This document shows, piece by piece, positions 1-9,150 of a stretch of DNA of 64,000 bases (its first letter is position 1; each line of letters opens with the position of its first letter). The notes under the pieces are model-generated. The model did not search any database. It was not told where the DNA came from and was given only the letters and a program-made list of their open reading frames with translations. The position numbers and the translations under genes are program-made. The stretch comes from Halomonas jincaotanensis (GTDB lineage Bacteria; Pseudomonadota; Gammaproteobacteria; Pseudomonadales; Halomonadaceae): the NCBI RefSeq assembly GCF_018448785.1, contig NZ_JAHCLU010000011.1, forward strand, positions 1-64,000. Reading direction: 5' to 3'.

Positions 1-154
1 TGCTTTCCATTTGCCTGTTCTACACGGCTGTTCGCCTCAGTACTTCGAGTCTATCTAAGACCACGAAAAGACTTGGCGCGTTTTTTCGCTGGAAGCGCCG
101 TGGCAACGGAGACATATCTTACCGGTATCGCTTAACTTTGCAAGCTCCGAGTGC
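1..154. other. left-edge non-coding sequence downstream of glpK
   Basis: No gene is supported here. The stretch holds the region after the glpK stop codon. No convincing intrinsic terminator was found; GGCGC and GCGCC arms around positions 83-108 are separated by a long T-rich loop. Confidence 0.5.
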
Positions 155-1645
155 TCAAAAGCGGTCACTCTTGACCCGCTCCACCGCCTCGAGCCATCCC
201 TGATAGAGCCGCTGACGCTCGCCTTCTTCCATGCTGGGAAAGAAACTGCGCTCGCACTGCCAGAAAGACGCGATTTCGTCGAGATCCTGATACCAACCCA
301 GACGCAATCCGGCCAGATACGCCGCGCCAAGGGCTGTGGTTTCGAGTACGGTGGGCCGGTCCACTTGAACGCCCAGCATGTCCGCGAGGAACTGCATGAC
401 CCAACTGTTGCAGACCATGCCCCCATCGACCCGCAAGGCACCGGGCGAGGCTGCCATATCATCAAGCATGCAGGCCTGGAGATCCCGTGTCTGATAACAC
501 ACCGCCTGCAGCCCGGCCGCCACGATCTCGGCGATGCCGGTATCCCGGGTCAACCCGAGTATCGCCCCTCTTGCCTTGGGGTCCCAGTGGGGAGCGCCAA
601 GCCCGGTAAACGCCGGCACCAGGTAGACGCTGTGGCCATCGCGCGTCTCGCTTGCAAGTGACTCCGTCTCGGAAGCATTGGCGAATAGCTGCAGCCCGTC
701 TCGCAACCACTGCACCGTGGCTCCGGCCACGAAGATACTGCCCTCCATCGCATATGTCGGCTTGCCGTTCAGGCGATAGGCCACCGTAGTCAGTAATCGG
801 TTGCGCGAGGTCTCGGCAACATCGCCTGTATTGACGATCATGAAACAGCCGGTGCCATAGGTGCTCTTGCCCATTCCCGGCGTAAAGCAGGCCTGACCGA
901 CCAGTGCGGCCTGCTGATCGCCGGCCACACCGGCAATGGGCAGCTCTACCCCAAGCCAGCCAGTCTCGACCTGACCGAAATCATCGCTGGAGTCCTTCAC
1001 TTCCGGCAGCAGGCTGGCCGGAATATTGAACAGCTCGAGAAGAGCCGGGTCCCATTGCTGTTCGTGGATATTGAAAAGCGCAGTGCGCGATGCATTGGTA
1101 GCGTCAGTGGCGTGAACCTTGCCGCCGGTAAGGCGCCAGATAAGGAAACTATCCACGGTGCCGAAGGCAAGCTCTCCCCTTTCGGCACGCTCACGAGCCC
1201 CCTCGACATGCTCGAGCAACCAGGCGAGCTTTGTGGCCGAGAAATACGGATCGATCAGGAGCCCGGTGCTAGCCTGCAACAATTCGGTATGTCCCTGCTC
1301 GCGCAATGCCTGACAGCTGTCCGCGGTCCGGCGATCCTGCCAGACGATCGCGTTGTACAACGGCTTACCGGTCGCCCTGTCCCACAACAAAGTGGTCTCG
1401 CGCTGATTGGTAATGCCCACCCCAACGATTCGGTCGACTCCTACCCCGGCCGTTTCAATCACCTCATGGCAGGTAGCAAGGACCGTTTCCCAGATCGCTT
1501 CAGGGTCGTGCTCGACCCACCCATCGTTGGGAAAATACTGGGTGAACTCTCGTTGCGACGTTGCCACATTACGCCCCGCCCGATCGAAGAGGATGGCGCG
1601 AGAACTCGTCGTACCCTGATCGATGGCAAGCAGATAGTCAGTCAT
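155..1645 (-). CDS. glpK: glycerol kinase
   Basis: Glycerol kinase phosphorylates glycerol with ATP to give sn-glycerol 3-phosphate, the first cytosolic step of glycerol use. The 496-residue product has the usual length and opens with the FGGY-family phosphate-binding sequence DQGTTSSRA. It also contains the family segments WQDRR, YGTGCF and the C-terminal DGGM stretch. The start is placed at 1645 ([11 protein letters not shown]) because AGGAG lies just upstream. The open frame extends 31 codons further, but that extension resembles no kinase N-terminus. The gene is divergent from glpR, and a GlpR-like operator lies about 20 bp upstream of the start, so repression by GlpR with relief by glycerol 3-phosphate is expected. 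No glpF or glpD is nearby. Confidence 0.97.
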   Translation of the reverse strand: MTDYLLAIDQGTTSSRAILFDRAGRNVATSQREFTQYFPNDGWVEHDPEAIWETVLATCHEVIETAGVGVDRIVGVGITNQRETTLLWDRATGKPLYNAIVWQDRRTADSCQALREQGHTELLQASTGLLIDPYFSATKLAWLLEHVEGARERAERGELAFGTVDSFLIWRLTGGKVHATDATNASRTALFNIHEQQWDPALLELFNIPASLLPEVKDSSDDFGQVETGWLGVELPIAGVAGDQQAALVGQACFTPGMGKSTYGTGCFMIVNTGDVAETSRNRLLTTVAYRLNGKPTYAMEGSIFVAGATVQWLRDGLQLFANASETESLASETRDGHSVYLVPAFTGLGAPHWDPKARGAILGLTRDTGIAEIVAAGLQAVCYQTRDLQACMLDDMAASPGALRVDGGMVCNSWVMQFLADMLGVQVDRPTVLETTALGAAYLAGLRLGWYQDLDEIASFWQCERSFFPSMEEGERQRLYQGWLEAVERVKSDRF

Positions 1646-1662
1646 GCGAGCTCCTGTGTTTA

Positions 1663-1682
1663 TATGTTCGATTATGATCATC
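1663..1682. promoter_or_regulatory. GlpR-like operator between glpK and glpR
   Basis: The 20-bp sequence TATGTTCGATTATGATCATC matches the palindromic GlpR operator as I recall it from E. coli (WATKYTCGWW followed by its complement) at about 17 of 20 positions, with a perfect left half. It lies in the divergent glpK/glpR gap, where autoregulation and glpK repression would be exerted. A second isolated half site (TGTGTTCG) lies at 1696-1703. Confidence 0.6.
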
Positions 1683-1798
1683 AAGAGTACTGCAGTGTGT
1701 TCGGAATTCTTTACTACCTTCGTCGCACGCGCCCCCACCTACACCTGCCGAAACCTGCCAAGATGCCCTACAATGGGACGATCGAGAAGGGAGCCGAC

Positions 1799-2557
1799 AT
1801 GAATCAGCAACAACGACAGAATGCGATCATCGATCTGGTCCGACATCAGGGCTATGCCAGTATCGAGCAGCTCACCGAACATTTCGTGGTCACCCCACAA
1901 ACGATTCGACGCGACCTGAATGCCCTGGCCGGTGAGGGGATGATCCGACGTGTTCACGGCGGCGCCGGGCTCGAATCGAGTACGGTCAATACCGCCTACA
2001 GCACCCGCAAGTCCCTGAACCTGGAAGCCAAGCAGCGCATCGCCGAGTTACTGGCCCAGCACATCCCCGACCATGCCTCCCTGTTCATCAATATCGGCAC
2101 CAGCAACGAAGTTATCGCTGAAGCGCTACTTGGGCATCAAGGGCTCGAAGTCATCACCAACAATCTCAAGGTGGCCGCCATCCTGCAGCCCAAGGAGGAT
2201 TTCAATGTCATCATCGCGGGTGGACAGGTCCGCTCCCGTGACGGTGGAATCATTGGCGAGGCAACCATCGACTTCATCAACCAGTTCAAGGTCGATTTCG
2301 GCATCATCGGCATCAGCGGGATCGACGAAGACGGCTCGCTGCTCGAATTCGATTATCAGGAAGTACGTGTCGCCCAGGCGATCATTCGCAATTCACGCCA
2401 GGTCTACCTGGCTGCCGATCACTCGAAGTTTCATCGCAACCCGGTGGTTCGCCAAGGCAATATCGCCCAGCTGAACGCACTTTTCACCGACCGTCAGCCT
2501 CCTGATACCGTGCTTCGCCTGCTTGAAATCCATGATGTCGCCCTGCATATCGCCTGA
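1799..2557 (+). CDS. glpR: DeoR-family glycerol-3-phosphate regulon repressor
   Basis: The product is a DeoR-family repressor of 252 residues. An N-terminal winged helix-turn-helix lies at about residues 1-57 ([23 protein letters not shown] is the recognition region), followed by a DeoR sugar-phosphate sensor domain with INIGTSNEV and DHSKF segments. In E. coli, GlpR binds operators of the glp regulon and releases them on binding glycerol 3-phosphate. Assignment as GlpR rests on the adjacent divergent glpK and the GlpR-like operators nearby. The start at 1799 ([14 protein letters not shown]) has AAGGGAG upstream. A frame extending back to 1055 is simply open antisense to glpK. Confidence 0.92.
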   Translation: MNQQQRQNAIIDLVRHQGYASIEQLTEHFVVTPQTIRRDLNALAGEGMIRRVHGGAGLESSTVNTAYSTRKSLNLEAKQRIAELLAQHIPDHASLFINIGTSNEVIAEALLGHQGLEVITNNLKVAAILQPKEDFNVIIAGGQVRSRDGGIIGEATIDFINQFKVDFGIIGISGIDEDGSLLEFDYQEVRVAQAIIRNSRQVYLAADHSKFHRNPVVRQGNIAQLNALFTDRQPPDTVLRLLEIHDVALHIA

Positions 2558-2855
2558 CTCGCCCACCGCTACTCCTCCGATGCTGCTGCCTTGCCGTTAT
2601 CGTCTCTCCCGAAGAGTCACGGCAGACTGTCCTTTATGTTCGTTTTTGTTGATAATTTTTCGATTCCAAACATTCAGATTTATCCGAGCACACTGATTGG
2701 CAGATCCCTGGCGGGCGTCTTACATGAGCCAACCTCCGGGGTGAGACCCCTGTGCGACGAAAAATCGGCTGATCTCCTAGCCTCAGCCGCCTGATTCCCT
2801 GGCCGGGTCGGGTATGTTATGAATGGTGTCTAACCCACTGGTAAAGAGCCCGACC
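2558..2855. other. 298-bp gap after glpR with operator-like and REP-like sequences
   Basis: No credible gene lies here. A 67-codon frame at 2591-2794 has no ribosome-binding site and an unremarkable composition. The gap contains two abutting GlpR-like operators (2635-2674) and the short palindrome GGGGTGAGACCCC at 2738-2750, which resembles the ends of the repeat element found in folC. Confidence 0.6.
2635..2674. promoter_or_regulatory. tandem GlpR-like operators with no glp gene downstream
   Basis: Two 20-bp sequences abut exactly. Positions 2635-2654 begin with a perfect half site, TATGTTCG. Positions 2655-2674, ATTTTTCGATTCCAAACATT, match the recalled E. coli consensus at about 17 of 20. 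Tandem operators are typical of GlpR-controlled promoters. The next gene is an EEP-family phosphodiesterase rather than glpD, so the sites may be a relic of a lost glpD promoter or may control the downstream gene. Confidence 0.5.
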
Positions 2856-3920
2856 ATGCTCGATTTGCTAATCTGCAGTGCGTCTACATTGCTGCTTGCC
2901 ATGACGCTGCTGGGCAGACTACCGACCCACTGGTGGTGGATACGCGCATGTGAATTTCCGCGCCTGCAGATCAGCTTTCTCGCTCTGGTCACCGCCGCGC
3001 TATCCCCTCTCGCCGAGTCTCCCTGGATCTGGTATGCGTTGGCCACGAGTCTGCTGACGGTGGCGCTGCAACTTCCTCGTATACTGCCCTGGACACGGAT
3101 CTGGCCCATCCAGGTCCAGACCGCCGAGCCGGGACAAGCGCCACGTTGCGTTACCTTACTGGTGGCCAACGTGCTTACCTCAAACCGTTGTTCCGAGAAG
3201 CTCATCAGCGTGATTCACCAACACGACCCAGATCTCGTGTTAACGCTGGAATCTGACGAATGGTGGCAGGAGCGTCTTGACGCAGCGTTGAACGACGGCT
3301 GGCCCCATAGCGTGAAGATTCCTCAGGACAACCTTTACGGCATGCACCTGTATTCGCGGCTCCCCTTGGAGCGTCCTGAAGTGAAGTGGCTCATTCAGGA
3401 CGACATCCCCTCGATCCATACCGGCGTCACGCTCCCCAGTGGCGACATCATCAGACTGCACGCCCTGCACCCGCGACCCCCAGCGCCCAATGAGAGTGAG
3501 GAGTCGCTTTGGCGTGATGCGGAACTGCTGCTCGTGGGCAAACGCATTCACGAGAATCCGCTACCCACCCTGGTGGCCGGAGATCTCAATGATGTGGCCT
3601 GGTCACGCTCCACACGTCTGTTTTGCCGCGTCAGCGGCATGCTCGATCCGCGCATTGGTCGCGGCATGTTCAGCACCTTCCATGCAGCCTACCCTTTCTT
3701 ACGCTGGCCACTGGATCATATCTTTGTCAGCGAGCATTTTACTCTCAACACCATGCGTCGCTTGCCCAAATTCGGCTCGGATCATTTTCCGATACTCGCC
3801 ACCCTATGCTTTCGTCCTTCGCGTGCCGATGAAACTTCCACACCCGAGGCCGACCATGAGGAATTTCGCGATGCTGATGAGACGATTTCTGAAGGCCGGG
3901 AGCGGGACCAGGAAACCTGA
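2856..3920 (+). CDS. membrane-anchored endonuclease/exonuclease/phosphatase-family protein
   Basis: The 354-residue product has two or three hydrophobic segments in its first 75 residues (MLDLLICSASTLLLAMTLL, then LVTAALSP to ALATSLLTVAL). An EEP domain follows. The catalytic landmarks of this metal-dependent fold are in order: ANVLTSN, the metal-binding Glu in TLESDEWW, GDLNDVAWS, WPLDHIF and the terminal GSDHFP. The architecture matches YafD-type inner-membrane EEP proteins, whose substrates are poorly known; the active domain probably faces the periplasm. The start at 2856 is preferred over an ATG at 2823 because the family begins with the hydrophobic segment, and AAAGAG lies upstream. The C-terminal 30 residues are acidic and not part of the domain. 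Confidence 0.85.
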   Translation: MLDLLICSASTLLLAMTLLGRLPTHWWWIRACEFPRLQISFLALVTAALSPLAESPWIWYALATSLLTVALQLPRILPWTRIWPIQVQTAEPGQAPRCVTLLVANVLTSNRCSEKLISVIHQHDPDLVLTLESDEWWQERLDAALNDGWPHSVKIPQDNLYGMHLYSRLPLERPEVKWLIQDDIPSIHTGVTLPSGDIIRLHALHPRPPAPNESEESLWRDAELLLVGKRIHENPLPTLVAGDLNDVAWSRSTRLFCRVSGMLDPRIGRGMFSTFHAAYPFLRWPLDHIFVSEHFTLNTMRRLPKFGSDHFPILATLCFRPSRADETSTPEADHEEFRDADETISEGRERDQET

Positions 3921-3987
3921 CCCGCGAGAGCTTCCCACCCGCTTCCAGCCGGGCCTGTCGTCCCGCTTGTCGTTATTCCAGAGTGGC

Positions 3988-5367
3988 TTATTGCGGTATT
4001 CCTCCTCGCGTCAGCGCAGTGGGATCCAGGAGTCGTTCGAGCTCCTCGCGGGAGAGTTCTGTCTGCTCCTGAGCTACTTCGATGATGGGGCGTCCGGCTT
4101 GATAGGCCTGCTTGGCGATCGCCGCCGCGGCGTTGTAGCCAATCACCGAATTGAGTGCCGTCACCAGAATGGGATTGCGCGACAAAGGTTCGGCCAGGTT
4201 TGCCTCACGAACCTTGAACGTGGCGATGGCACGGTCCGCCAGCAGCCAGGCGGTGTTGCTCATCAGGCCAATCGATGAGTGGAGGTTGTAAGCGATCAAG
4301 GGGAGCATCACGTTGAGCTGGAAGTTGCCACTCTGGCCGGCTACCGTTACGGCGGCATCGAGACCGATCACCTGAGCGGCGGCCTGGGCGGCGGACTCGG
4401 GAATCACCGGGTTGACCTTGCCGGGCATGATAGAACTGCCCGGCTGCAGTGCCTCGAGTTCGATCTCGCCCAGACCGGCCAGGGGGCCCGAGTTCATCCA
4501 GCGCAGGTCATTGGCGATCTTCATGACCACGCAGGCGAATCCCTTGAGCTGGCCGGAGAGTTCCACCGCCGCATCCTGGGAGGCGAGGCTGGCGAAGAAG
4601 CTGTCGTTGGGTGACAACGCCAGCCCTGTCTGGTCGCTCAAGTCGCGGGCCATGCGCTCGGCGAACTCGGGATGGGCATTGATGCCGGTGCCGACGGCCG
4701 TGCCGCCCTGCGCCAACCGGCAGAGGCGTACCATCGCGCTATCCAGCCGCTCGATGGCTTGCCCGACCTGACTCGACCAGCCGCCAAGCTCCTGGCCGAG
4801 TCGCAACGGCATGGCATCCATCAAGTGCGTACGACCCGTCTTGACCACACCGTCGAGTTCCACCGCGCGGGCATCGATGGTCTGCCGCAAGTGTACCAGG
4901 GCCGGGCGCAAGCGAGACTGAACCGCCAGTGCAGCCGACAGGTGAATCGCCGTGGGTACCACGTCGTTGCTCGACTGGCCCATGTTGACGTGATCGTTCG
5001 CACCGACGTCTTGCCCCTCCCGACTGGCCAGGTGGGCAATCACCTCATTGACATTCATGTTCGAGGAAGTGCCGGACCCGGTCTGGAAGATATCGACCGG
5101 GAACTGGTCATCATGTTGACCGGCGATCACTTGTTCTGCAGCGGCGACGATCGCCTCGGCACGCGGAGAATCGAGCAATCCCAGATCGCGATTGACCCGG
5201 GCGGCGGCCAGTTTGATACGCGCGATGGCGTGGATGAAAGCCGTGGGCATTGGTTGCCCGGATACCGGAAAATTGTTGACGGCCCGTTGTGTTTGAGCCC
5301 CATAAAGGGCCGATGCCGGCACTTCCAGCTCGCCCATGCTATCCCGTTCGATACGATATTCGCTCAT
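3988..5367 (-). CDS. fumC: class II fumarate hydratase
   Basis: Fumarase C interconverts fumarate and L-malate in the TCA cycle without an iron-sulfur cluster. The product of 459 residues has the normal length. It carries the superfamily signature GSSIMPGKVNP, the TGRTHLMDA segment and the SGTSSNMNVNEV substrate-binding region. The start at 5367 (MSEYRIERDSMG) is preceded by GGGAGGTAGAGAGC, a strong ribosome-binding site. The frame is open a further 35 codons upstream, but these do not resemble a fumarase. The gene converges on the EEP gene and is divergent from the lipoprotein gene. Confidence 0.97.
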   Translation of the reverse strand: MSEYRIERDSMGELEVPASALYGAQTQRAVNNFPVSGQPMPTAFIHAIARIKLAAARVNRDLGLLDSPRAEAIVAAAEQVIAGQHDDQFPVDIFQTGSGTSSNMNVNEVIAHLASREGQDVGANDHVNMGQSSNDVVPTAIHLSAALAVQSRLRPALVHLRQTIDARAVELDGVVKTGRTHLMDAMPLRLGQELGGWSSQVGQAIERLDSAMVRLCRLAQGGTAVGTGINAHPEFAERMARDLSDQTGLALSPNDSFFASLASQDAAVELSGQLKGFACVVMKIANDLRWMNSGPLAGLGEIELEALQPGSSIMPGKVNPVIPESAAQAAAQVIGLDAAVTVAGQSGNFQLNVMLPLIAYNLHSSIGLMSNTAWLLADRAIATFKVREANLAEPLSRNPILVTALNSVIGYNAAAAIAKQAYQAGRPIIEVAQEQTELSREELERLLDPTALTRGGIPQ

Positions 5368-5574
5368 GCTCTCTACCTCCCAGCCACGCTGAATAGATGA
5401 CTTAACCATGGTGGCCACTCTGCCGGCTTGCAAGGCAGAAGCGTCTTCTAACGGTCTAAACAACGTCTTCAATAGACCTTGAGCCTCGATGTCCCCCTCC
5501 TGACAATGATCGTCGACGGTTTTGCGTTATGCTCTCTGGACGAGCCATCCAATAGTCTCTCCGGGAGAGTCAAG

Positions 5575-6135
5575 ATGCCACGCTGGATCCTTCCCCTTCT
5601 GATCGTACTTCTACTTGCCGGGTGTCAGGTCATCGAGCCCCGCTATCCCGACAGAGAGCGCGAACGCATCGAGGTGATCGACAAGAGTGACGATTTGCCC
5701 GGAGTCGATGAACGCGAGCCATCGCCACCGCCCACTGCCTCCCGCCGCGTGCCCCGGCAGGTCGACTTTCCAGCGCAGGAGTATGCGGCGCTTGAAAAGA
5801 GCGGCAGCGGTGTCATCTCGGGACGGCTGACACTCAGCGGGCGTCCCATTCCTGATCGCCCCATCTCGGTGGCGCCGGTTACCACCTATTCGGCCGAAGC
5901 GGCTGAACAGGCGCTGGCGGGGCGCGCGGTGGAACCCGCCGACCCCAGAGCAAGGGACTATACCCATACCAGCCGGACCGACGGCAATGGGCGATTCCGC
6001 GTTAGCGGTCTACCCGCCGGCGAATTCTATGTCTCGAGCAGTGGGCGTGACCCCGCCAGCGGCGAAACCCGCGTGATCATCCACCAGATTAGTCTCGACA
6101 ATGGCCAGCAGCGCAACGTCGATCTCAGTCGATAA
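5575..6135 (+). CDS. predicted lipoprotein with carboxypeptidase-regulatory-like (Ig-type) domain
   Basis: The 186-residue product begins MPRWILPLLIVLLLAGCQ, a lipoprotein signal with lipobox LAGC, so Cys17 should be lipidated. After a charged, proline-rich linker there is a compact beta-rich region at about residues 75-185 (SGRLTLSGRPIPDRPISVAPVT, then TDGNGRFRVSGLPAGEFYV). Its pattern of 'DGNGRF...GLPAGEF' is typical of carboxypeptidase-regulatory-like or transthyretin-like folds. The start at 5575 follows GGGAGAG. The function is unknown; an envelope structural or binding role is an inference. It is divergent from fumC and converges on hda. Confidence 0.75.
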   Translation: MPRWILPLLIVLLLAGCQVIEPRYPDRERERIEVIDKSDDLPGVDEREPSPPPTASRRVPRQVDFPAQEYAALEKSGSGVISGRLTLSGRPIPDRPISVAPVTTYSAEAAEQALAGRAVEPADPRARDYTHTSRTDGNGRFRVSGLPAGEFYVSSSGRDPASGETRVIIHQISLDNGQQRNVDLSR

Positions 6136-6159
6136 CGTTGAGCTCAGCCGCCATGAAAG

Positions 6160-6861
6160 CTACCAGCCCAATGCCTGCTTGACGAACGGTATCGTCAATT
6201 TGCGCTGGGCAGAGAGTGACGCCACATCGAGGTGCCCAAGCAGAGAGAACAGGTCGACGAGGCGCCGCGGGCCACGATGCAGGATATAGCGGGCAACGTC
6301 GTCTGACAGCTCTATGCCGCGCTCCTTCGCCCGCAATTGCAGCGCCGCGAGGCGGTCGCTGTCATCGAGCCCTTGCAGGTGGAAAGTCATGCCCCAACTC
6401 AGACGAGAGCGTAGATCGGGGAGGGCCGCCGGAAGCTGGCGGGGAGGCGCTTCCGCAGACACAACCAGCTGTTTGCCGGCATCACGCAGGCGATTGAAGG
6501 CATGGAACAGGGCCTCCTCCCAACGTTGCCGGCCCACCACACGGTCGAGATCGTCGATGGCGACCAGGTCCAGGCGCTCTATCTCCTCCAGCATCAATGG
6601 AGGAAAGTGGCCCAGCTCCTTCAACGGCAGATAGAGCGCGCGCTTATCTCGCGCCGTTGCAGCATGGCAGACAGCCTGTAATAGATGGGTGCGGCCGGTG
6701 CCCGGTGCCCCCCAGACGTACAAGAAAGGCTCACCCCCGACATCGAACTGCTGCTTGAGCCATTCAACCAGGGTGGTATTAGGCCCTGGGTAAAAGTTGG
6801 CAAAAGTGGCGTCGTCGCGACGGCCCATTCCAAGCGGCAATTGTCCGGAGGCACCCTTCAT
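6160..6861 (-). CDS. hda: DnaA regulatory inactivator Hda
   Basis: Hda is a DnaA-related AAA+ protein. Together with the DNA-loaded beta clamp it stimulates ATP hydrolysis by DnaA, preventing re-initiation. The 233-residue product has the clamp-binding motif QLPLGM at residues 7-12. Its Walker A-like loop GAPGTGRTHL (51-60) has Arg where most AAA+ proteins have Lys, as is usual in Hda. Walker B (VAIDDLD) and the sensor region follow. The start codon overlaps the stop of the upstream permease gene (ATGA at 6858-6861), so the two are translationally coupled. Confidence 0.95.
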   Translation of the reverse strand: MKGASGQLPLGMGRRDDATFANFYPGPNTTLVEWLKQQFDVGGEPFLYVWGAPGTGRTHLLQAVCHAATARDKRALYLPLKELGHFPPLMLEEIERLDLVAIDDLDRVVGRQRWEEALFHAFNRLRDAGKQLVVSAEAPPRQLPAALPDLRSRLSWGMTFHLQGLDDSDRLAALQLRAKERGIELSDDVARYILHRGPRRLVDLFSLLGHLDVASLSAQRKLTIPFVKQALGW

Positions 6862-7943
6862 GGTGATTCCTCATCCTCGCGACGATGACGATGACGATCG
6901 GCATCATAGAGGGAACTGTTCTTGTAGTGCCCGTGCAGATAACGGAGCACCACCATGATCATCGCTGCCACCGGAAGCGCCAGCAGCACGCCCGTGAACC
7001 CGAACAGCTGCCCCCCGGCCAGTACCGCGAAAATCACGGCAACGGGATGCAGCCCGATCTTGTCGCCAAGCAGCTTGGGCTGCAGCAACACGGTCTCGAC
7101 AAACTGGCCGAAACCGAAGACCGCGGCAACACCCACCAATATCAGCCAGTCGCCGAACTGGAAGAAGGCCACGAGCCCAGCCACGCTGATGCCGACGATC
7201 ACGCCCAGATACGGCACGATGCTCGCCAGCCCCGCGAGCATGCCGATCAGCACCCCGAAGCTGACACCCAGCAGCGTCAGCCCCACGGCATAGATCGCCC
7301 CCAGGCACAGCATGACGATCAACTGACCGCGCAGGAAAGCGGACAGTACCTCATCGCACTCGCTTGCCAGTTGCACCAGTGAAGGCTCCCAGCTTCTCGG
7401 CAGCGAAGCGCGACACTTGGCCATGATGGAGTCCCAATCCAGCAAAAGGTAGAAAGTTACCACCGGAATCAGTGCCAGGTTGGCCAACCAGGCGATCAAT
7501 GCCAATCCCGAACGCGAGGCCTGTGCCAGCAGGCCAGCGGCGAAACTGCCGGTTTCCTTCCAGTTGTCCACGACCGTCTGGCGGATCTGATCAATATCGG
7601 TACTCAAGTCCATGCCGGTGAGCGACTGTATACGTGGCACCACCGTCCTCTGCGTCCAGTTGAGCACCATAGGCAATGCCTCGATCAGTTGTCCAAGCTG
7701 GCGACCCAGAATCGGAATTACCAGCAATAGCGTCAATCCGATAGCCAGGGTCAACAACAGAAACACCAGCGACACTGACAGGCGTCGGGTCAAGCCCACT
7801 TCCTCGAGACGGTCCGCCAGAGGGTCGCCCAGATACGCTAGGATCATACTGACAAAAAAAGGCGTCAGTACCGGCTCGATGCTGATAAAGAACCAGAGCA
7901 CCACCAGCGCCACGCCGGTGGCTACCCACCACTGCTTTTGCAT
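6858..7943 (-). CDS. perM: AI-2E-family (PerM-type) inner-membrane permease
   Basis: The 361-residue polytopic protein has about seven or eight hydrophobic segments (for example WVATGVALVVLWFFISI, then VSLVFLLLTLAIGLTLLLV). It shows the AI-2E transporter family layout, including the C-terminal PKLLGDKIGLHPVAVIFAVLAGGQLFG region. Members include PerM, TqsA and sodium/proton antiporters; the substrate of this subgroup is not established. Its linkage to hda and divergence from purM recurs in pseudomonads and halomonads. The C-terminus is short and rich in His, Arg and Asp. Translation is coupled to hda through a four-base overlap. Confidence 0.88.
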   Translation of the reverse strand: MQKQWWVATGVALVVLWFFISIEPVLTPFFVSMILAYLGDPLADRLEEVGLTRRLSVSLVFLLLTLAIGLTLLLVIPILGRQLGQLIEALPMVLNWTQRTVVPRIQSLTGMDLSTDIDQIRQTVVDNWKETGSFAAGLLAQASRSGLALIAWLANLALIPVVTFYLLLDWDSIMAKCRASLPRSWEPSLVQLASECDEVLSAFLRGQLIVMLCLGAIYAVGLTLLGVSFGVLIGMLAGLASIVPYLGVIVGISVAGLVAFFQFGDWLILVGVAAVFGFGQFVETVLLQPKLLGDKIGLHPVAVIFAVLAGGQLFGFTGVLLALPVAAMIMVVLRYLHGHYKNSSLYDADRHRHRREDEESP

Positions 7944-8076
7944 CGCTTGCTCCTAGGGACATGACGGGTCGCAGGCTGCCAGCCGTTCGCCGTGATGTTA
8001 CAATTTAGCTCCCAATCTTGCCTCATATGTCCCGCATTACCCTTTCACGACCGACACTTCATACTCAGGACAGGCC

Positions 8077-9150
8077 ATGACCGACTCCACTCAACGCCCG
8101 ACCAAGGCTTCGCTCAGCTACAAGGACGCCGGTGTCGACATCGATGCGGGCAATGCCCTTGTGGATCGCATAAAAGGCGTCGCCAAGCGCACCGCCCGTC
8201 CGGAAGTGATGGCCGGCCTGGGAGGGTTTGGCGCCCTTTGTGAGTTGCCCTCCGGCTACCGTGAGCCGGTGTTGGTCTCGGGTACCGACGGTGTAGGAAC
8301 CAAACTCAGGCTGGCCATGGATTTGGGCCGGCACGACACTATCGGAATCGACCTGGTGGCAATGTGTGTCAACGACCTGGTGGTGGCTGGAGCCGAACCG
8401 CTGTTCTTCCTCGACTACTATGCCACGGGCAAGCTAAACGTGGATATCGCCGCCGACGTGGTGACGGGCATCGGCAACGGCTGCGAACAGGCCGGTTGTG
8501 CGCTGGTTGGCGGCGAAACCGCCGAGATGCCGGGCATGTATGAAGGCAGCGATTACGACCTGGCCGGCTTCTGCGTTGGCGTGGTCGAAAAGTCCGAAAT
8601 ACTCGACGGCAGCAAGGTCGATAATGGCGATGTGATACTCGGACTGGCATCCTCGGGGCCCCATTCCAATGGCTACTCGTTGATCCGCAAGATCCTCGCC
8701 GTCAGCGAAGAATCGCTCGACACTCCCATCGGTGGCCTATCCCTTGGCAACGCCCTGCTGGCGCCGACGCGCATCTACGTCAAGCCGTTGCTGTCATTGA
8801 TCAAGCAAAGCGGTGTGCCTGTGCATGCCCTGTCGCACATTACCGGCGGTGGATTGTTGGAGAACATTCCCCGGGTCCTGCCGCAGGCTCTCGCCGCACG
8901 CATTGATACTCAGAGTTGGAACCGTCCCGCCGTCTTCAACTGGCTCCAGCGGCACGGCAACGTCGACGAGCAAGAGATGCTTCGTGTCCTCAACTGCGGT
9001 ATCGGCATGGTCGTGGTCGTGCCGGCGTCGCATGCCGACCGAGCCCGCGAGCATCTGCAAGCGCAGGGTGAAACGGTGTATCGCATCGGTGAGATTGTCA
9101 CCCGCCAGGGCGATGAACCGCACGTCCAGTTGGAGACTCGGAAGCCATGA
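8077..9150 (+). CDS. purM: phosphoribosylformylglycinamidine cyclo-ligase
   Basis: PurM (AIR synthetase) closes formylglycinamidine ribonucleotide to aminoimidazole ribonucleotide with ATP, step 5 of purine synthesis. The 357-residue product carries [13 protein letters not shown] at its N-terminus. The ATP-grasp-like PurM superfamily segments [35 protein letters not shown] and [11 protein letters not shown] follow, with HITGGGL further on. It starts at 8077 after AGGACAGG and overlaps purN by four bases (ATGA). The 133-bp divergent gap with perM must hold its promoter; TACAAT near 8000 is a possible -10, without a good -35. Confidence 0.97.
   Translation: MTDSTQRPTKASLSYKDAGVDIDAGNALVDRIKGVAKRTARPEVMAGLGGFGALCELPSGYREPVLVSGTDGVGTKLRLAMDLGRHDTIGIDLVAMCVNDLVVAGAEPLFFLDYYATGKLNVDIAADVVTGIGNGCEQAGCALVGGETAEMPGMYEGSDYDLAGFCVGVVEKSEILDGSKVDNGDVILGLASSGPHSNGYSLIRKILAVSEESLDTPIGGLSLGNALLAPTRIYVKPLLSLIKQSGVPVHALSHITGGGLLENIPRVLPQALAARIDTQSWNRPAVFNWLQRHGNVDEQEMLRVLNCGIGMVVVVPASHADRAREHLQAQGETVYRIGEIVTRQGDEPHVQLETRKP

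Noticed and set aside
2591-2794. 67-codon frame between glpR and the EEP gene
   Set aside because: It covers operator-like and palindromic DNA, has no ribosome-binding site and a composition typical of non-coding sequence.
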